64,000 nt of DNA from Saccoglossus kowalevskii (taxonomy: Eukaryota; Hemichordata; Enteropneusta; Harrimaniidae), in NCBI RefSeq assembly GCF_000003605.2, contig NW_003141308.1, positions 558,646 through 622,645 of the forward strand. The letters are read 5' to 3'. The translations under genes were made by a program, and so were the position numbers. The notes beneath the pieces were generated by a model, which saw only the letters and a list, made by a program, of their open reading frames with translations, did no database searches and had not been told where the DNA came from. How positions within the stretch are numbered: position 1 is the first letter of the stretch; the number at the start of each line of letters is the position of its first letter. Of this stretch, positions 38,901 to 49,719 are shown piece by piece.

Positions 38901-41900
38901 CGGAGTAATGTGACACGTTCCAGTAACACGGAATCATGAAGACGTTTAACTGCGGATGTTGTTCAGAATAACTAATAAATTAACTAATTAACTAATAAAT
39001 TATATGTTGTCTGAGTTCAGACTGATGAGTTGAAATGATTATTTTTGGCAGATTTAAGAAGAAGGGGCAAATAAATGATTACTAAATCGCAAACAAAAAA
39101 GGGAAGGTTGGAATGATACTTACACGTGACAACTAGACTCTCAACATAGGGGTACAGTTCATCGAGTGAATTATCCCATTCTTTGCTTATCATTCCAATC
39201 TCATCCTCGCCGTCTTTGCTGTAGACCTAATGGTCAAAGGAACAGTAAGTTTAATTTTCTGTTATTATCAGCTGAATCGTTTCTAATGGTGGCAGCAAAA
39301 TACAAACAGACGAGGCGTTGTTTGTATTGGTAAACGTTAACATTAAAACGGGAGGGGGTCTTCACCTGCGCACGCGCGGGAATTGAGTCCCAAGCGACGA
39401 TAACAACACACGCTAAAAACGCAAAAGCTCATGGGTAGACTCTTGTTTGTAAACAATGACACGCTATGGCCATCTGACGCATGCGTACGTGACGACTCCC
39501 CCGCTTTAAAATCAATAGCCGCAAATGCTTGCAAGCGAGAAAAGGAGAGGGTCAACGATATAACGTCATAGACGATATTGGGGTATACTGAGTAATATTG
39601 ATAATATTTAGGGGATAATCATAGAGTTCAATGCCAGAATAATGAGTTGCATCTAACTTTCACAGTTTAGCTGAACGGTAACTAAAAGTTCGCTGCTCTA
39701 TATTGAGATTTGTGGATATGGCAATCTTGCAGATTTACTGATCGTGTCATATAATTATGTACATCGGCTTGGGTAAGAAAATAATACACCTATACAGGTG
39801 CATCGAAATTCAAACATTTAAAGCGCGGTAGTCGTCGCGCTGCGCATGTGCGAGATATATGGGTCTCATATAAATAAAGATGGAGNNNNNNNNNNNNNNN
39901 NNNNNNNNNNNNNNNNNNNNNNNNNNNNNNNNNNNNNNNNNNNNNNNNNNNNNNNNNNNNNNNNNNNNNNNNNNNNNNNNNNNNNNNNNNNNNNNNNNNN
40001 NNNNNNNNNNNNNNNNNNNNNNNNNNNNNNNNNNNNNNNNNNNNNNNNNNNNNNNNNNNNNNNNNNNNNNNNNNNNNNNNNNNNNNNNNNNNNNNNNNNN
40101 NNNNNNNNNNNNNNNNNNNNNNNNNNNNNNNNNNNNNNNNNNNNNNNNNNNNNNNNNNNNNNNNNNNNNNNNNNNNNNNNNNNNNNNNNNNNNNNNNNNN
40201 NNNNNNNNNNNNNNNNNNNNNNNNNNNNNNNNNNNNNNNNNNNNNNNNNNNNNNNNNNNNNNNNTCGGGCCGTTCGGCTTTGAACGCTGAATAAACCCAA
40301 TTAACCTCGTTTTTCCATATTTTTTCGATAATCAAGATCTAAAACCAATAGGAAATTATATCCATTTGATCAAAAATACATTTTATAAACTCAACATGTT
40401 GAAATCAACAAAATTGGTGGGTAAGGGGTGTTGAAGGCACGGCACTGCCAGTGTTGGGGTGGATATAATCGTGCAAGATTTCGGTTTTGACATTTTTTAA
40501 ATATTCGTTTCTGTATATGTGCCAACTTAACAAATCAGTTTATTCTATGTCGTATTTCGAATAAATGTACACCCCAGTGCATGTTCCCCTGGATGTAACA
40601 CAGACTCATGCGCACTGCGGCGTAAACTATATTAAGTATTTACCGGAAACAAGATATCATGGTAGCATCTGAACTGACTGTACGGTCCATGAACTCTGAG
40701 GATCACTTCGTCATTGCTATCGTAAATAACGAATCGTGGATGAGTTGGGTGCCATCTGTACAGGGAATAAAAATAGATAATAATTCATATAAATCTAGTT
40801 GGATTCCAGTATGAATTTAGCCATTTTTTTCAAGTATTTGCAGAATCCTAGCGTACGTGAGCAACTTGTAAGGTACAAATGGTCACTGTTATCGTACGCA
40901 CCAACAAATACAAGTAATTTTCCCCATGATTTCTGAAAACAACATGTCGTATATTGCCGGCCATGTTAATTGTGTATGCATCTGTCCATATCGTCTCTTT
41001 TTCACAAATTACGCAGGGATTTTGCCGAGTTGACACCATATGTTATAACGTTCTCCACTACTGTGTGGAATGTATTATAATCCATTTTGAATGGATATGA
41101 TTTTAATGTGTGCCTCGTTATTTTTTAATTTACTCACAATTGTTGGACGACGCCGTAAATCTCTTCAGTCTCTGTCCCCGAGACGTTCATTCTCATAACA
41201 CAACCCGGGAACCAGCAGCAGTCGCAACTCGCTGGGTGGTCAAGTTTTGTGATGTCAGTTGCCTCGTTGTCGACAACTTTAATTACAAATTTCCGAGTGT
41301 CTGTACAGCAGACGGTTCTGCGACAACAGTTGACCTCTGTGTAAAATGAAATGGTAAGTAAAAAGCTAACAAAAAATGTCATATAAGAATGGTTGTCGCC
41401 GGGGGGGGGGGGTCGTAATTTTTTCGCTGTTTGGTCTTGAATGGGGTATAGATTTGCTTGCATTTAGGTCCAATATCAGGTTTGCCTGTCTAAGATGGGG
41501 CCGGGGGTGGAGTCTGTTTTTTTTAATTTCTATGTAGTTACCCGAGTTTCAGTACTTTTATTGATGAATCCAGGTGATTCAACCTATACTTGGATACATT
41601 TAGTGACAATGTGGTATCCAATGAGATATACACAATCACTATTTGGTCTATAGTGGGGTATGGTTTTTGAAGTTAAAATGGTGTATGGTGGGGGTCTGGG
41701 GTTTTATTTCCCGGCCGCATACCCCTCCAAACTGAAAGGCCAGTGACACCTTCGAGGAGTATTCGCGAAACCAAAGATTATATAATTATTGCTACCCGCC
41801 CCTTCAATATATGTATTTTTTACGCGTTGTCACGACCACCGGCCTTTAACCCAAATTACCACACCTAACTAACCTTAGGTCAAATTCATAACAAAACTCA

Positions 41901-44900
41901 GCTGACTAAAATAAGTAGAGACCATGAAATCGACGAAATACAAGAGCATGAAATCAAAACATTTTAAAGTTTACAACAATGCGTGATGCAGTAAGTTAAA
42001 CAGATTATTTTGGTATTACTATCAAGGGGGAAATTCTTCTCCACGGGGTTCTCCACACGTGTCAGGGGGGAATCTCGTCTCGTCTCTATATCTCGTCCCC
42101 TTGAGGTATGGGATCGGGAAAGTCACTTAAGCTTTACAGTCAAATAAATAAGACACACACAACGAAATACGTTTCAACTCCCGTCTTAGTCGGTTTTTTG
42201 AGCACTCTATAAGACACAGCGCCCTGGGGAAAAGTCCCCAAGACTATCGCAAGGCTGACCCAAGACTCTCTTAGACTGCGTCAACACTCGCCCCAAGGAC
42301 TGGACTGCGTCTGTCGTGCTGTACTCGCCAAGACCAACTCAAACTCTTTTTATTCATTTTCAAAACTCTAACCAATTACAATGCAGTAAAAAGACTCTAA
42401 GGCGCAACCTTCAATCATACAGCCAGTCAAACTAAGTACTGAACATGTCATATCTTTTGATTAATCGTTCACTACATTAATAACTACCAACTGTCAGAAA
42501 TAATAGTCTGAATAGCTACGGTTATCTCGTAATTAGTTGCAAATCACTGAGCCAAGGTCCGTCCAAAACTTCAAATAGGCCTAAACGATGACAGACATAA
42601 CACAGCAATTCAGCTAATAATCAACTAATTAAGTCGGTCAACAGATACGCGTAAACTAATTCATGACATTACCTTCGTAGGCAAACAAAAACTGATCCCC
42701 TTCTTCATTGGTTAGACGGTACTTCGATCTTATATCCGCCCCCAAATTCACTGGAAATAAAAAAACGAGTTGTGTTAGACAGAACGTGTACAAGAAAACG
42801 CTTATGTTTATAAACTCGCCTCAAGAAATCACATTGTGTGTATTACCGTTATCGGAACAGTGCTGACTCCTGGCGGGTGTTCTCTTATTTGTGTCCGTTA
42901 ATTAATGAATTAATATGTCAGCAAAAAAAAACGTGTAAGAAACACGTCACCATTTCGTTTCGCTTTTCTTTTTCATTAGTTCCTAAAAAGATCTGTACAG
43001 ACAATTTCAGGTTGGACAAAGTGTTTGTTCTTAAATTTAGTGTATTAATGATCACAATAATTAATGCACGTTAATTAACCATTTATGGATGTGTTCAAAT
43101 AACTAACGCGAATTGTTTTAAATGAACGATACTGATTACTAATTAGGATAATATTACAATTAAAAAACAACGCATTATTCGTTTGAAATGTGCACGTTAC
43201 TGACGTGCGGGCGCAGTTATTTTATAAACTGCACAGTTAAGATTACGAATAATAATTTGTGAACACTTGATTTTTTTTAATTAATAGTATATCTTTCGTG
43301 TTTTGTTAGAAAATGAACTAATTTACTTAAAACATTTTCCATAGTTATTTCTTACATCTCCTTTTTCATTGAAATTATCGATGGCTGACATTCGGTCTTA
43401 CAAATCACGATATTAACGGGCAAGATTGTGTTTTTTTTTTATTTGTTTCACATTTACTATTATATGGTGGAAAGTCGACGCCAGGGGAATAAGCCTAATC
43501 ACGTCGTGGATACACTTGCATAATTGTCAAGGTTTTGGTTAATAATGTTGTGCAGCCTTGTACCAAACAGTTTTCATCAAAGTTGGTGTACACAAATTTG
43601 ACCCAACAACAAATTGAAAAACCTTATGTTGAATATATGTGGTCTAACAAGTATGATATACCAGCTGAATATTGGAAACATATTTGGGGGAAAAGATGTA
43701 TGTACACTACTTATGACAGAAAACTGTCAAATTTTATATTTAAATTTATTCATTGTATCTTGCCAAATGGATATAATCTGTACAAATGGAAAATACGAAA
43801 CACACCATTCTGTGATAAGTGTTTTGTCATTGAAGACAGTCTCCATATATTCTATAATTGTATTGATGTACGAAATTTCTGGGACAAAATCAGATGTTTT
43901 ATCTTTATCTACTTTGGCACTGACGTAATGTTAAACATGAGAACACTTATTACCGGAACAAACATATTAATTATCGACTAAATTCTAACTATTGCCATGC
44001 ACTCCCTCTTTAAGAGATGGTGCCAAAATAAATGCGACCCAAGAACGAATTTTGCTTTTTTTATGTCCCAGCTCAAAACAACCATTAATAATGAACTACA
44101 TCTAAATTATGAAAAGGCAAGTAAGAAATGGACAGCATCATTAAGTGATACGGTTGAACCCGTATAAAGTGTTCTTCTGCAGTGTATAAAAATATTATTA
44201 TTTAAGTAATGTATTAAACTGAACTGATATGACGATAATTAAAAAAAAAACAGTTTTCATCAATGGTAAATCTCGTATAGTAGATTACATCTGCGTTTGC
44301 TGTTTACGCATGGTGATACCGAGGACACGCTTGTTACCATTACCAACCGAAAAAGTCGTGGAATCAAAGTACATCCGTGCATGTGAATGCATCTCATTGC
44401 CATTGGCAAAACTGAAGTTTAAGATTAATCTTAGTTCATATTTAACTGTGGTTATTATATCGCAAAAATACTATAAAACTGCCTGAAAGGAATAGATACA
44501 AAATAATTACAATTTTGGGACAATTGCCGTAGGAATCCATGGCGTGTTTTCATAACAATATTGTGTGTTATACAGGTAGACAAGGATTTCCGGCGAAATT
44601 TTAGATGGCAGCCAGCGACTTTAAACACCACTGCAACACTGCCTTAAACACCACTGCAAGACAACACTGCATTAAAGACCACTGCAACACCAACACTGTC
44701 TTAAAGACCACTGCATGACAACACTGTCTTAAAAACCACTGCAGGGCAACACTGTTTTGAAGATGCTACCTTAAAGACCACCATTGAGGGACGCATGTTT
44801 TACTCATATTGCTCAAAATTCTAAGATGTGGAACTTACCTTCGATTGTTTCTCTTACTTGGACAAGATGAACCTTATCAAGACCAACTAAGTACTCTAAA

Positions 44901-45544
44901 CCATATGGAACCCCGGGCATTGGGTCCAGTTTAGGCGCAAACGGAACCATAAATTCGTTCTCCGAGTCAAAACTGCTTCTTCTCCTTCTGTCATATTTAT
45001 TATGCTCAGGCTGAGTTGTTGATGTTGGTTCTTCCTTTCCAGACTGAGTTGTTGATGTTGGTTCTTCCTTTCCAGACTGAGTTGTTGATGTTGGTTCTTC
45101 CTTTCCAGACTGAGTTGTTGATGTTGGTTCTTCCTTTCCAGACTGAGTTGTTGATGTTGGTTCTTCCTTTCCAGACTGAGTTGTTGATGTTGGTTCTTTC
45201 TTTCCAGACTGAGTTGTTGATGTTGGTTCGTTCTTTCCAGACCGAGTTGATGATGTTGGTTCTTCCTTTCCAGGCTGAGTTGATGTTGGCCGTGGTTCTT
45301 CATTTCCAGGGTGAATTGTTGTGATTGTTGATGTTGGTTCTTCCTTTCCAGGCTGAGTTGTACTTGTTGAGTGTGGTTCTTCATTTCCAGGCTGTGTTGT
45401 TGTACTTGATAAGGCTGGTTCTTCACTTTTTGTTGTTGATGATGATGTTAGCGGTTCTTCATGTTTAGCCTGAGTTGTTGCTATTGATGATGGTTCATCA
45501 TTTTCACAAAGTTCCTGGTTTTCGATAATCAGTTCTTTATCCAT
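35954..45544 (-). CDS. Phospholipid scramblase with repeat-rich N-terminus, seven coding exons, complete
   Basis: Member of the phospholipid scramblase (PLSCR) family, single-pass membrane proteins linked to calcium-triggered lipid scrambling. Exons on the minus strand: 45544-44839, 42750-42673, 41336-41138, 40755-40644, 39226-39124, 36154-36096, 35983-35954. Phases 1, 1, 2, 0, 1, 0 match at every junction, giving 1287 nt and 428 residues. Residues 1-208 are Thr/Ser/Glu/Pro-rich with eight near-identical 11-residue repeats (about 91-178) and then RRRRSS. The core starts at PGVPYGLEYL (210), with KYRLTNEEG, the Cys clusters VNCCRRTVCC (263-272) and CDCCWFPGC (299-307), WHPTHPRFVIYD (329-), EIGMISKEW, and the C-terminal helix 408-425 ending DFMYFE. 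The usual Pro/Tyr-rich N-terminus is replaced by the repeats. The segment matching the vertebrate calcium loop (392-403) keeps few acidic residues. The start could instead lie in an upstream exon spliced at about 45570. Family call is firm. Confidence 0.92.
36096..36154 (-). CDS. Scramblase exon 6
   Basis: 59 nt after ATGTTTCAG, ending CTAATT|GTAAGTGC. It encodes FPKDLEVRAKMLVLSASLLI, matching FPLDLDVKMKAVMLGACFLI. Phase 1 in, 0 out. Confidence 0.92.
36155..39123. other. Scramblase intron 5 (3.0 kb)
   Basis: AT-rich intron with a four-unit tandem repeat of about 30 bp at 38579-38699. Nothing else recognised. Confidence 0.6.
38579..38699 (+). repeat. Four-copy tandem repeat, period about 30 bp
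   Basis: Units start at about 38579, 38608, 38640 and 38670, each with TGCAAGAAC(C/T)-type sequence followed by TCTC or TATC and a TAATTAA-like end. Diverged, so old. Confidence 0.7.
39124..39226 (-). CDS. Scramblase exon 5
   Basis: 103 nt after GACCATTAG, ending ACGT|GTAAGTAT. It encodes VYSKDGEDEIGMISKEW and then DELYPYVESLVVT, matching the V-G-R-I-S-K-x-W block and the start of the calcium-loop region. Phase 0 in, 1 out. Confidence 0.9.
39343..39509 (-). mobile_element. 167-bp TTAA-bounded MITE, family B copy 1
   Basis: Both ends start with TTAA (39343-39346 and 39506-39509). The right end, reversed, reads TTAAAGCGGGGGAGTCGTCA and the left TTAAAACGGGAGGGGGTC, a terminal inverted repeat. 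In reverse orientation the whole sequence matches 55325-55489 closely, including TTGTTTACAAACAAG and CGTCGCTTGGGACTCAATT. It lies in scramblase intron 4. TTAA ends point to piggyBac-type mobilisation. Confidence 0.88.
39818..39885 (+). mobile_element. TTAA-element, family A, left end (cut by gap)
   Basis: Begins TTAAAGCGCGGTAGTCGTCG and continues CGCATGTGCGAGATAT, then GGGTCTCATATAAA, AAAGATGG. It runs into the N-gap at 39886. The same order of words occurs at 49059-49117. Lies in scramblase intron 4. Confidence 0.6.
39886..40264. other. Assembly gap (379 N)
   Basis: A run of N inside scramblase intron 4, apparently within a repeat copy, which may explain the assembly failure. Confidence 0.99.
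40644..40755 (-). CDS. Scramblase exon 4
   Basis: 112 nt after CCTGTACAG, ending TTTCCG|GTAAATAC. It encodes WHPTHPRFVIYDSNDEVILR and HGPYSQFRC, matching the W-H-P-C-L-x-K-F-T-I block. Phase 2 in, 0 out. Confidence 0.92.
41138..41336 (-). CDS. Scramblase exon 3 (cysteine-rich)
   Basis: 199 nt after TTTTACACAG, ending CAATT|GTGAGTAA. It encodes VNCCRRTVCC, FVIKVVDNEATDI and CDCCWFPGC. These align with the CCTRNCCGPSR and CCCCPCC regions; in vertebrate PLSCR1 the latter is palmitoylated. Phase 1 in, 2 out. Confidence 0.92.
41337..42672. other. Scramblase intron 2 (1.3 kb), GC-richer centre
   Basis: It contains a G12 run at about 41400 and, at 42040-42420, a GC-richer block with CAAGACTC-type words that looks repeat-derived. 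A decayed long terminal repeat is one possibility, but neither ends nor a partner were found. Confidence 0.4.
42673..42750 (-). CDS. Scramblase exon 2
   Basis: 78 nt after TTATTTCCAG, ending GAAG|GTAATG. It encodes NLGADIRSKYRLTNEEGDQ then FLFAYE, matching the N-K-Y-E-I-K-N-S-x-G block of scramblases. Phase 1 in, phase 1 out. Confidence 0.9.
43500..44250 (+). mobile_element. LINE 3' tail (zf-RVT-like C-terminus, L1/Tx1 type)
   Basis: 43535-43981 is open and encodes FIFKFIHCILPNGYNLYKWK, then NTPFCDKCFVIEDSLHIFYN, C and FW. This is the post-RT zinc-binding motif (C-x2-C-x7-H-x4-C) typical of the zf-RVT domain in L1/Tx1-like LINEs. Coding similarity continues in the same style past the stop to about 44165 (MHSLFKRWCQNK, KWTASLSD). 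An A10 run at about 44240 may be its tail. Strongly 5'-truncated; antisense to the scramblase intron that holds it. Confidence 0.75.
44621..44756 (-). repeat. 28-bp minisatellite in scramblase intron 1
   Basis: About five units of 23-29 bp beginning TTAAAGACCACTGCA and ending ACAACACTG (plus-strand reading), with a partial unit at 44771. It starts about 85 bp downstream of the exon 1 donor. Sequence is unrelated to the exon's 33-bp unit. Confidence 0.85.
44839..45544 (-). CDS. Scramblase exon 1: low-complexity N-terminus and first core motif
   Basis: ATG at 45544-45542 (MDKELIIENQELC). The exon ends ATCGAAG|GTAAGTTC in phase 1 after GLEYLVGLDKVHLVQVRETIE. A possible acceptor (AACGTTCAG, around 45570) just upstream leaves open that this is a second exon. 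The core motif anchors it to the scramblase. Confidence 0.85.
45011..45274 (-). repeat. 33-bp coding minisatellite in scramblase exon 1
   Basis: Eight head-to-tail 33-bp units, nearly identical at the DNA level, encoding GKEEPTSTTQS. More diverged relatives (GNEEP.., QPGKEEPTS) extend toward 45470. The unit is a multiple of three, so copy changes keep the frame. DNA near-identity points to recent expansion. Confidence 0.95.
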
Positions 45545-45599
45545 GCTCACCTTGTCTGGTGCTATGAGTGACTGAACGTTATCCCAAGTCACAGAGAAA

Positions 45600-48500
45600 A
45601 GTGGTCATCGACGATGAAGAACTATCTAGTGCAATGCACTTTATACACCGTGACGGTCACCCTTTGCAATTTGCGTTATTATTATTGTAACTTAGGGGGT
45701 TTTGTTCAAAGTCGCATCCCATGTATTCAGTCATAGGTCCATTTAATATCCCCGATGACGTAATGATTCATTCAAAACGTCTACGATCCAGTAGTTTAAT
45801 CGTCACATGTACGAATGTAACAGATATGGTTTTTGCCCATTCATGTGTAATTTTGGGTATTTTTTAAAAGTTTTTGCTTGATATGTTAATGCACACACAC
45901 GGTATTATGATTTATCGTAAACCGAATCATTTATTTGTCATCAGAAATAATTACAAACTATCATTGTTTAATTACATTACATGTATTTTGAATTAATGGT
46001 ACGTACAAGTAATTAAAAGCTCACGGGTGGTTCATTTCTTTCATTTTTTGCGATCAAACACCGGTCAAAATCATGATTTAGTATCGTGTATATCGCTGAA
46101 CGATATTCATATTCATATTGCGTTTATAATTGGCAATATGGATTACTTTTTGGATTTTTGGGGTGCTTTGTGCTTGTTTCTATATATCAGATTTTCGTTG
46201 TCCCGTGTCGTTGTTATTCCAAGCACATTTCAATCACCACTCTCTAATACATAATTACAAAAATAATCAATACATTTATATATAATCTGAAGAAAGGAAC
46301 GTATATATTATTTGTATCGTCGTAAAAACATACACATAGCCTGGGTAACCATGGTTACTATAACACAGACCGATTTTACTGGTTAAGCTTATGTACCTAG
46401 CGACAGAAACTATATTTATCCTATTGCCTCGCTGATTACGTAGCATCGCGCTCATCTGATGATAAAATCAAGTGTAGTATTTAAAAGTATACATTCACGT
46501 CCACAGTGACAACTAATTAATTAAACGCCGATGATGTTGCCATGACAATAACATAGATACATGGATTTTTGAAACGCATTATATTCCTAAACTCTCTTTC
46601 GTAATATGTTTTGCATGATACAGATTGTTATCAATGAAATATAGCTGAAAAAAACGTTTTTTTTTATGATTTCTGCCACAAGAAACAGCGATTTTCGATA
46701 AAGTATGCATGTTTAGGGCTCATCTTCCAGACCGAAAAATTACAGACTTCGTGGTTCAAAAAACGGACCGTATAATTAACAGATACACTTCCAACGGAAA
46801 TAACCACCGGCTATTAAATATATTGTAAACCAACAAGAAACTATCCGCGGGCTCAAACACGTAAGCAGGGATTCATAATGAAAAACGATACTTGCGTCTG
46901 TCAAGAGGGTGTACAAGTATACGTTGCCTCGTGTGTAATTGCGTATGACGTCATGGGACTCTTCAAATCTTAAGCCAGATATCTAGCACGGCTTAAATGT
47001 TAAGTAATCAGCTATATGACAAGATACTGTTACGCGAGAACGTCGTAAACCGTCGCGTCTAATTACAGACCATGTTGCCCACAGGCCTCTATTGTTATTC
47101 GCATGATTAGCGCCATAATACTTGTTACTATGAATGTAATTGACAGAAGGATGTCGCGATTATCGAACTGACAAACAAGTGCAAACTTACTCTGTAGTAT
47201 AGTAGTTTAATACCATAATTATTTTGTGTATTGTGACCAGCGAGAACAAGCTGTGAAATATGAATATTCAATCAGCTACAATAAACGTGAATGCTGCTAT
47301 AGGGAGAGAGATGTTTCTGAAAGTATTAGTTAATAATCAATTCAATATGAAGACGCGTCTGAGATTTAAATTAGCTTTTTTTTCTTGTAAAAAAAATAGA
47401 ACGTTGGTTATTGATCCCAAAAAAATAAATTCCAGCCTTGCTCTTATACATTTACATGTTGAATAAACACATCAATATCACGTGTATATTTATATGCAAC
47501 AAGTAATTTAAATTATCAACGCATTAATGAAAATATTACAATATTTATTTGGAGGAGAATCATGCTGTTTTGGTTGAGACATTTTAATAAGATTGCGCAT
47601 ATATTGCATTTGGTGTGGCTGCCCAGACTGGGATGGTGTTATACTATTTTACCTACCTTATTGACATTGTAAATATTAAAACATAGGCTTAGCAATGATT
47701 ATATCGTGAAACACTATTATTAATCAATCGTGCTTGAATTTTTCTCGGTTAAAATGTGTGTACAAACAATGAACTTTAAAGGTGTTGTATGCGTCACATG
47801 GGAAACACATGATCAAACACGTGACTGTGGCGCTTTAATTATAAAACACTTTTATTATTTGTTCCGGCTTCAACCCACATATTTCGGTCGGACGGTTCAT
47901 ATTTTGGGTCAATAAAAATAATTCCAATAATTGGGACAAAGGAAAAGAAATAGGTAGTTATTCTATAAATATTAGGAATTTAGTTGCTCAAATCATGGAA
48001 GGTAATAAGAGTGGGGACTGAGAGGGCGCTATTGACGCAAATGAAGTAGAAGACGATTACCATTTTACCTTTTTTACAACGATCAAAGAAAGAAATTATA
48101 CGTGAAGCCGGGAAGCAAATAATTGATTTCACAAATTTGACAGAAGAGATCAAACTTATAAAGATAATGAAAACTAAAAACATTGAATATTGAATTGGCC
48201 AAATTTATTAAAAAGAAAAAACTTGCTCATGAGACAGCAACACCTCTTGTCGACTTAGCATAACCACAATCTTTTTAAACATTGAATTGAAATAAGGCCG
48301 CAGTATAATTATTGATGCATTGTAATATATTTTCGTGTGTTAATGGAGAGTGAATCGTGTAATTTTAAATGCAATTTGTTTCCATTCTTTCATCTTTAAC
48401 TGTTAATCATTTTTATTGTCTTGTAGTTTTTCAGTGACCTTACTTTCAAAAGTCAGTGTTGTGTCAATAAATATATATTGCTACGTACGAGATATCAGCA

Positions 48501-49058
48501 CGTACTGAAATTATTAATCATTTGTCTTTGCAGAGGGATAACACCAGTTGCGTTCACGTTAGTCGGGACCCATTTGGGACCAACTCGGCTTGTGCTCTTC
48601 CATGTTCTATCGCTTTGATTTATTTCCTTGGTAAAATGCGATTACATGAATAAATAGCATTCAGGTCAGCTCGGAAACAGTCGGTGTTTTACGGAGATAA
48701 TTTGAAACCAAAATCACTCAATATGGCTAAATCACATATCTTTACAAAATATTCACAGTGTTCCTATTTGATATTCTAACCCAATAACATGTGTCCATGG
48801 TCCTACCAAGATGCCAGCATCATACTAGTATTTCATACACGCAACATATTTAAAAGTCAGTTTCTCATGAATAGACCGGACACTATCATTGCGCAAAAAT
48901 AAAGTTGTTTTTTCAGCATCGCACGTGTAATCGACTGAGCTTATCTGAAAGTGTCTGGTTGGACTTTTCGAATACTCCAAGAGACAACAAGACGTTTTCA
49001 AACAAAAACAATTTTACTACAGGAACGGAGTAGTCTATTATCTACTCCAACAACAACG
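45600..49058. other. Intergenic DNA upstream of the scramblase gene
   Basis: AT-rich, no gene recognised. It includes a perfect palindrome GTAACCATGGTTAC at 46345-46358. Open frames at 46027, 47260 and 47730 carry no motif. Confidence 0.5.
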
Positions 49059-49339
49059 TTAAAGGGCGGTCGTCGCGCCACGCATGCGCGAGATATTGGT
49101 CTCATATAAACAAAGATGGCGATTTTGACTGTTGCGCACACCAACGAGTACAAACTGAGAGGTTACTTAACTTTAATTTGGTATTTTTTTGGTGATTGGA
49201 AGGTATCGAAGGAGTCGCCGGCGGTAATAAGTGTCGCCCAGGGCAAAACTCGTCCTTGTGATTTCATTAGAAAAGCGCACTGGATTGTGGGAAAATCGAT
49301 GTTTATCAACACAAATGTCGCACATGCCGCCCTTTATCT
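49059..49339 (+). mobile_element. TTAA-element, family A, copy 2 (right end uncertain)
   Basis: Left end TTAAAGGGCGGTCGTCGCGC, then CACGCATGCGCGAGATAT, GGTCTCATATAAA, AAAGATGGCG, matching 39818-39885. A reversed AAAGGGCGG at about 49328-49337 may be the right end, which would make it about 280 bp, but the inverted repeat there is short and lacks a clean TTAA. An open frame starts at the ATGGCG and runs to 49481 without recognisable similarity. Confidence 0.45.
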
Positions 49340-49719
49340 AACAAGTATTTCGTTTATAACGTCATGTACATCGTTCTGCGCATGCATGCTGCTGCCTCTT
49401 TTCCCATGCGTATATGAAGTTGCGGTCGAGATTTTTTGTTCAAACTCCAAAATCGTTAGTCCAACCCGTTTTGGGGAGTAATAATCGGAAGTGATGGCGG
49501 GTAAAACAAACAAATAAGGCTTGAAACAAAAGAAACAAAATATATAAATCTGGATTAGAACTCGTTCTCGCTCCTCCCCTTCCATAACTTCCATGCTCAA
49601 ATTCAATACTGGCACCTATTATATTATGCACAATCCGTACTAATTATCTCAACTATCAAATCGAGTAATTCTCATGATTCGAATAATTATCGTCATATAG
49701 CATTGTCTAGTTGTTTATA

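Larger units (their letters stand above)
42751..44838. other. Scramblase intron 1 (2.1 kb)
   Basis: It holds a LINE 3' tail on the opposite strand (43500-44250) and the 28-bp minisatellite (44621-44756). The rest is AT-rich. Confidence 0.65.

Noticed and set aside
39790-40335. Four overlapping open frames across the 39886-40264 gap
   Set aside because: Artefact of the N run inside scramblase intron 4.
41110-41349. Plus-strand open frame over 41110-41349
   Set aside because: Antisense shadow of scramblase exon 3.
42040-42420. Possible solo long terminal repeat in scramblase intron 2
   Set aside because: Composition and AATAAA-like strings are suggestive, but no terminal dinucleotides, target duplication or second copy were found in the window.
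45016-45426. Open frames on the plus strand (LMLVLPFQTEL repeats) and in another minus frame (SLERKNQHQQL repeats)
   Set aside because: Shadow frames of the 33-bp coding minisatellite; any frame of a 33-bp repeat without stops stays open.
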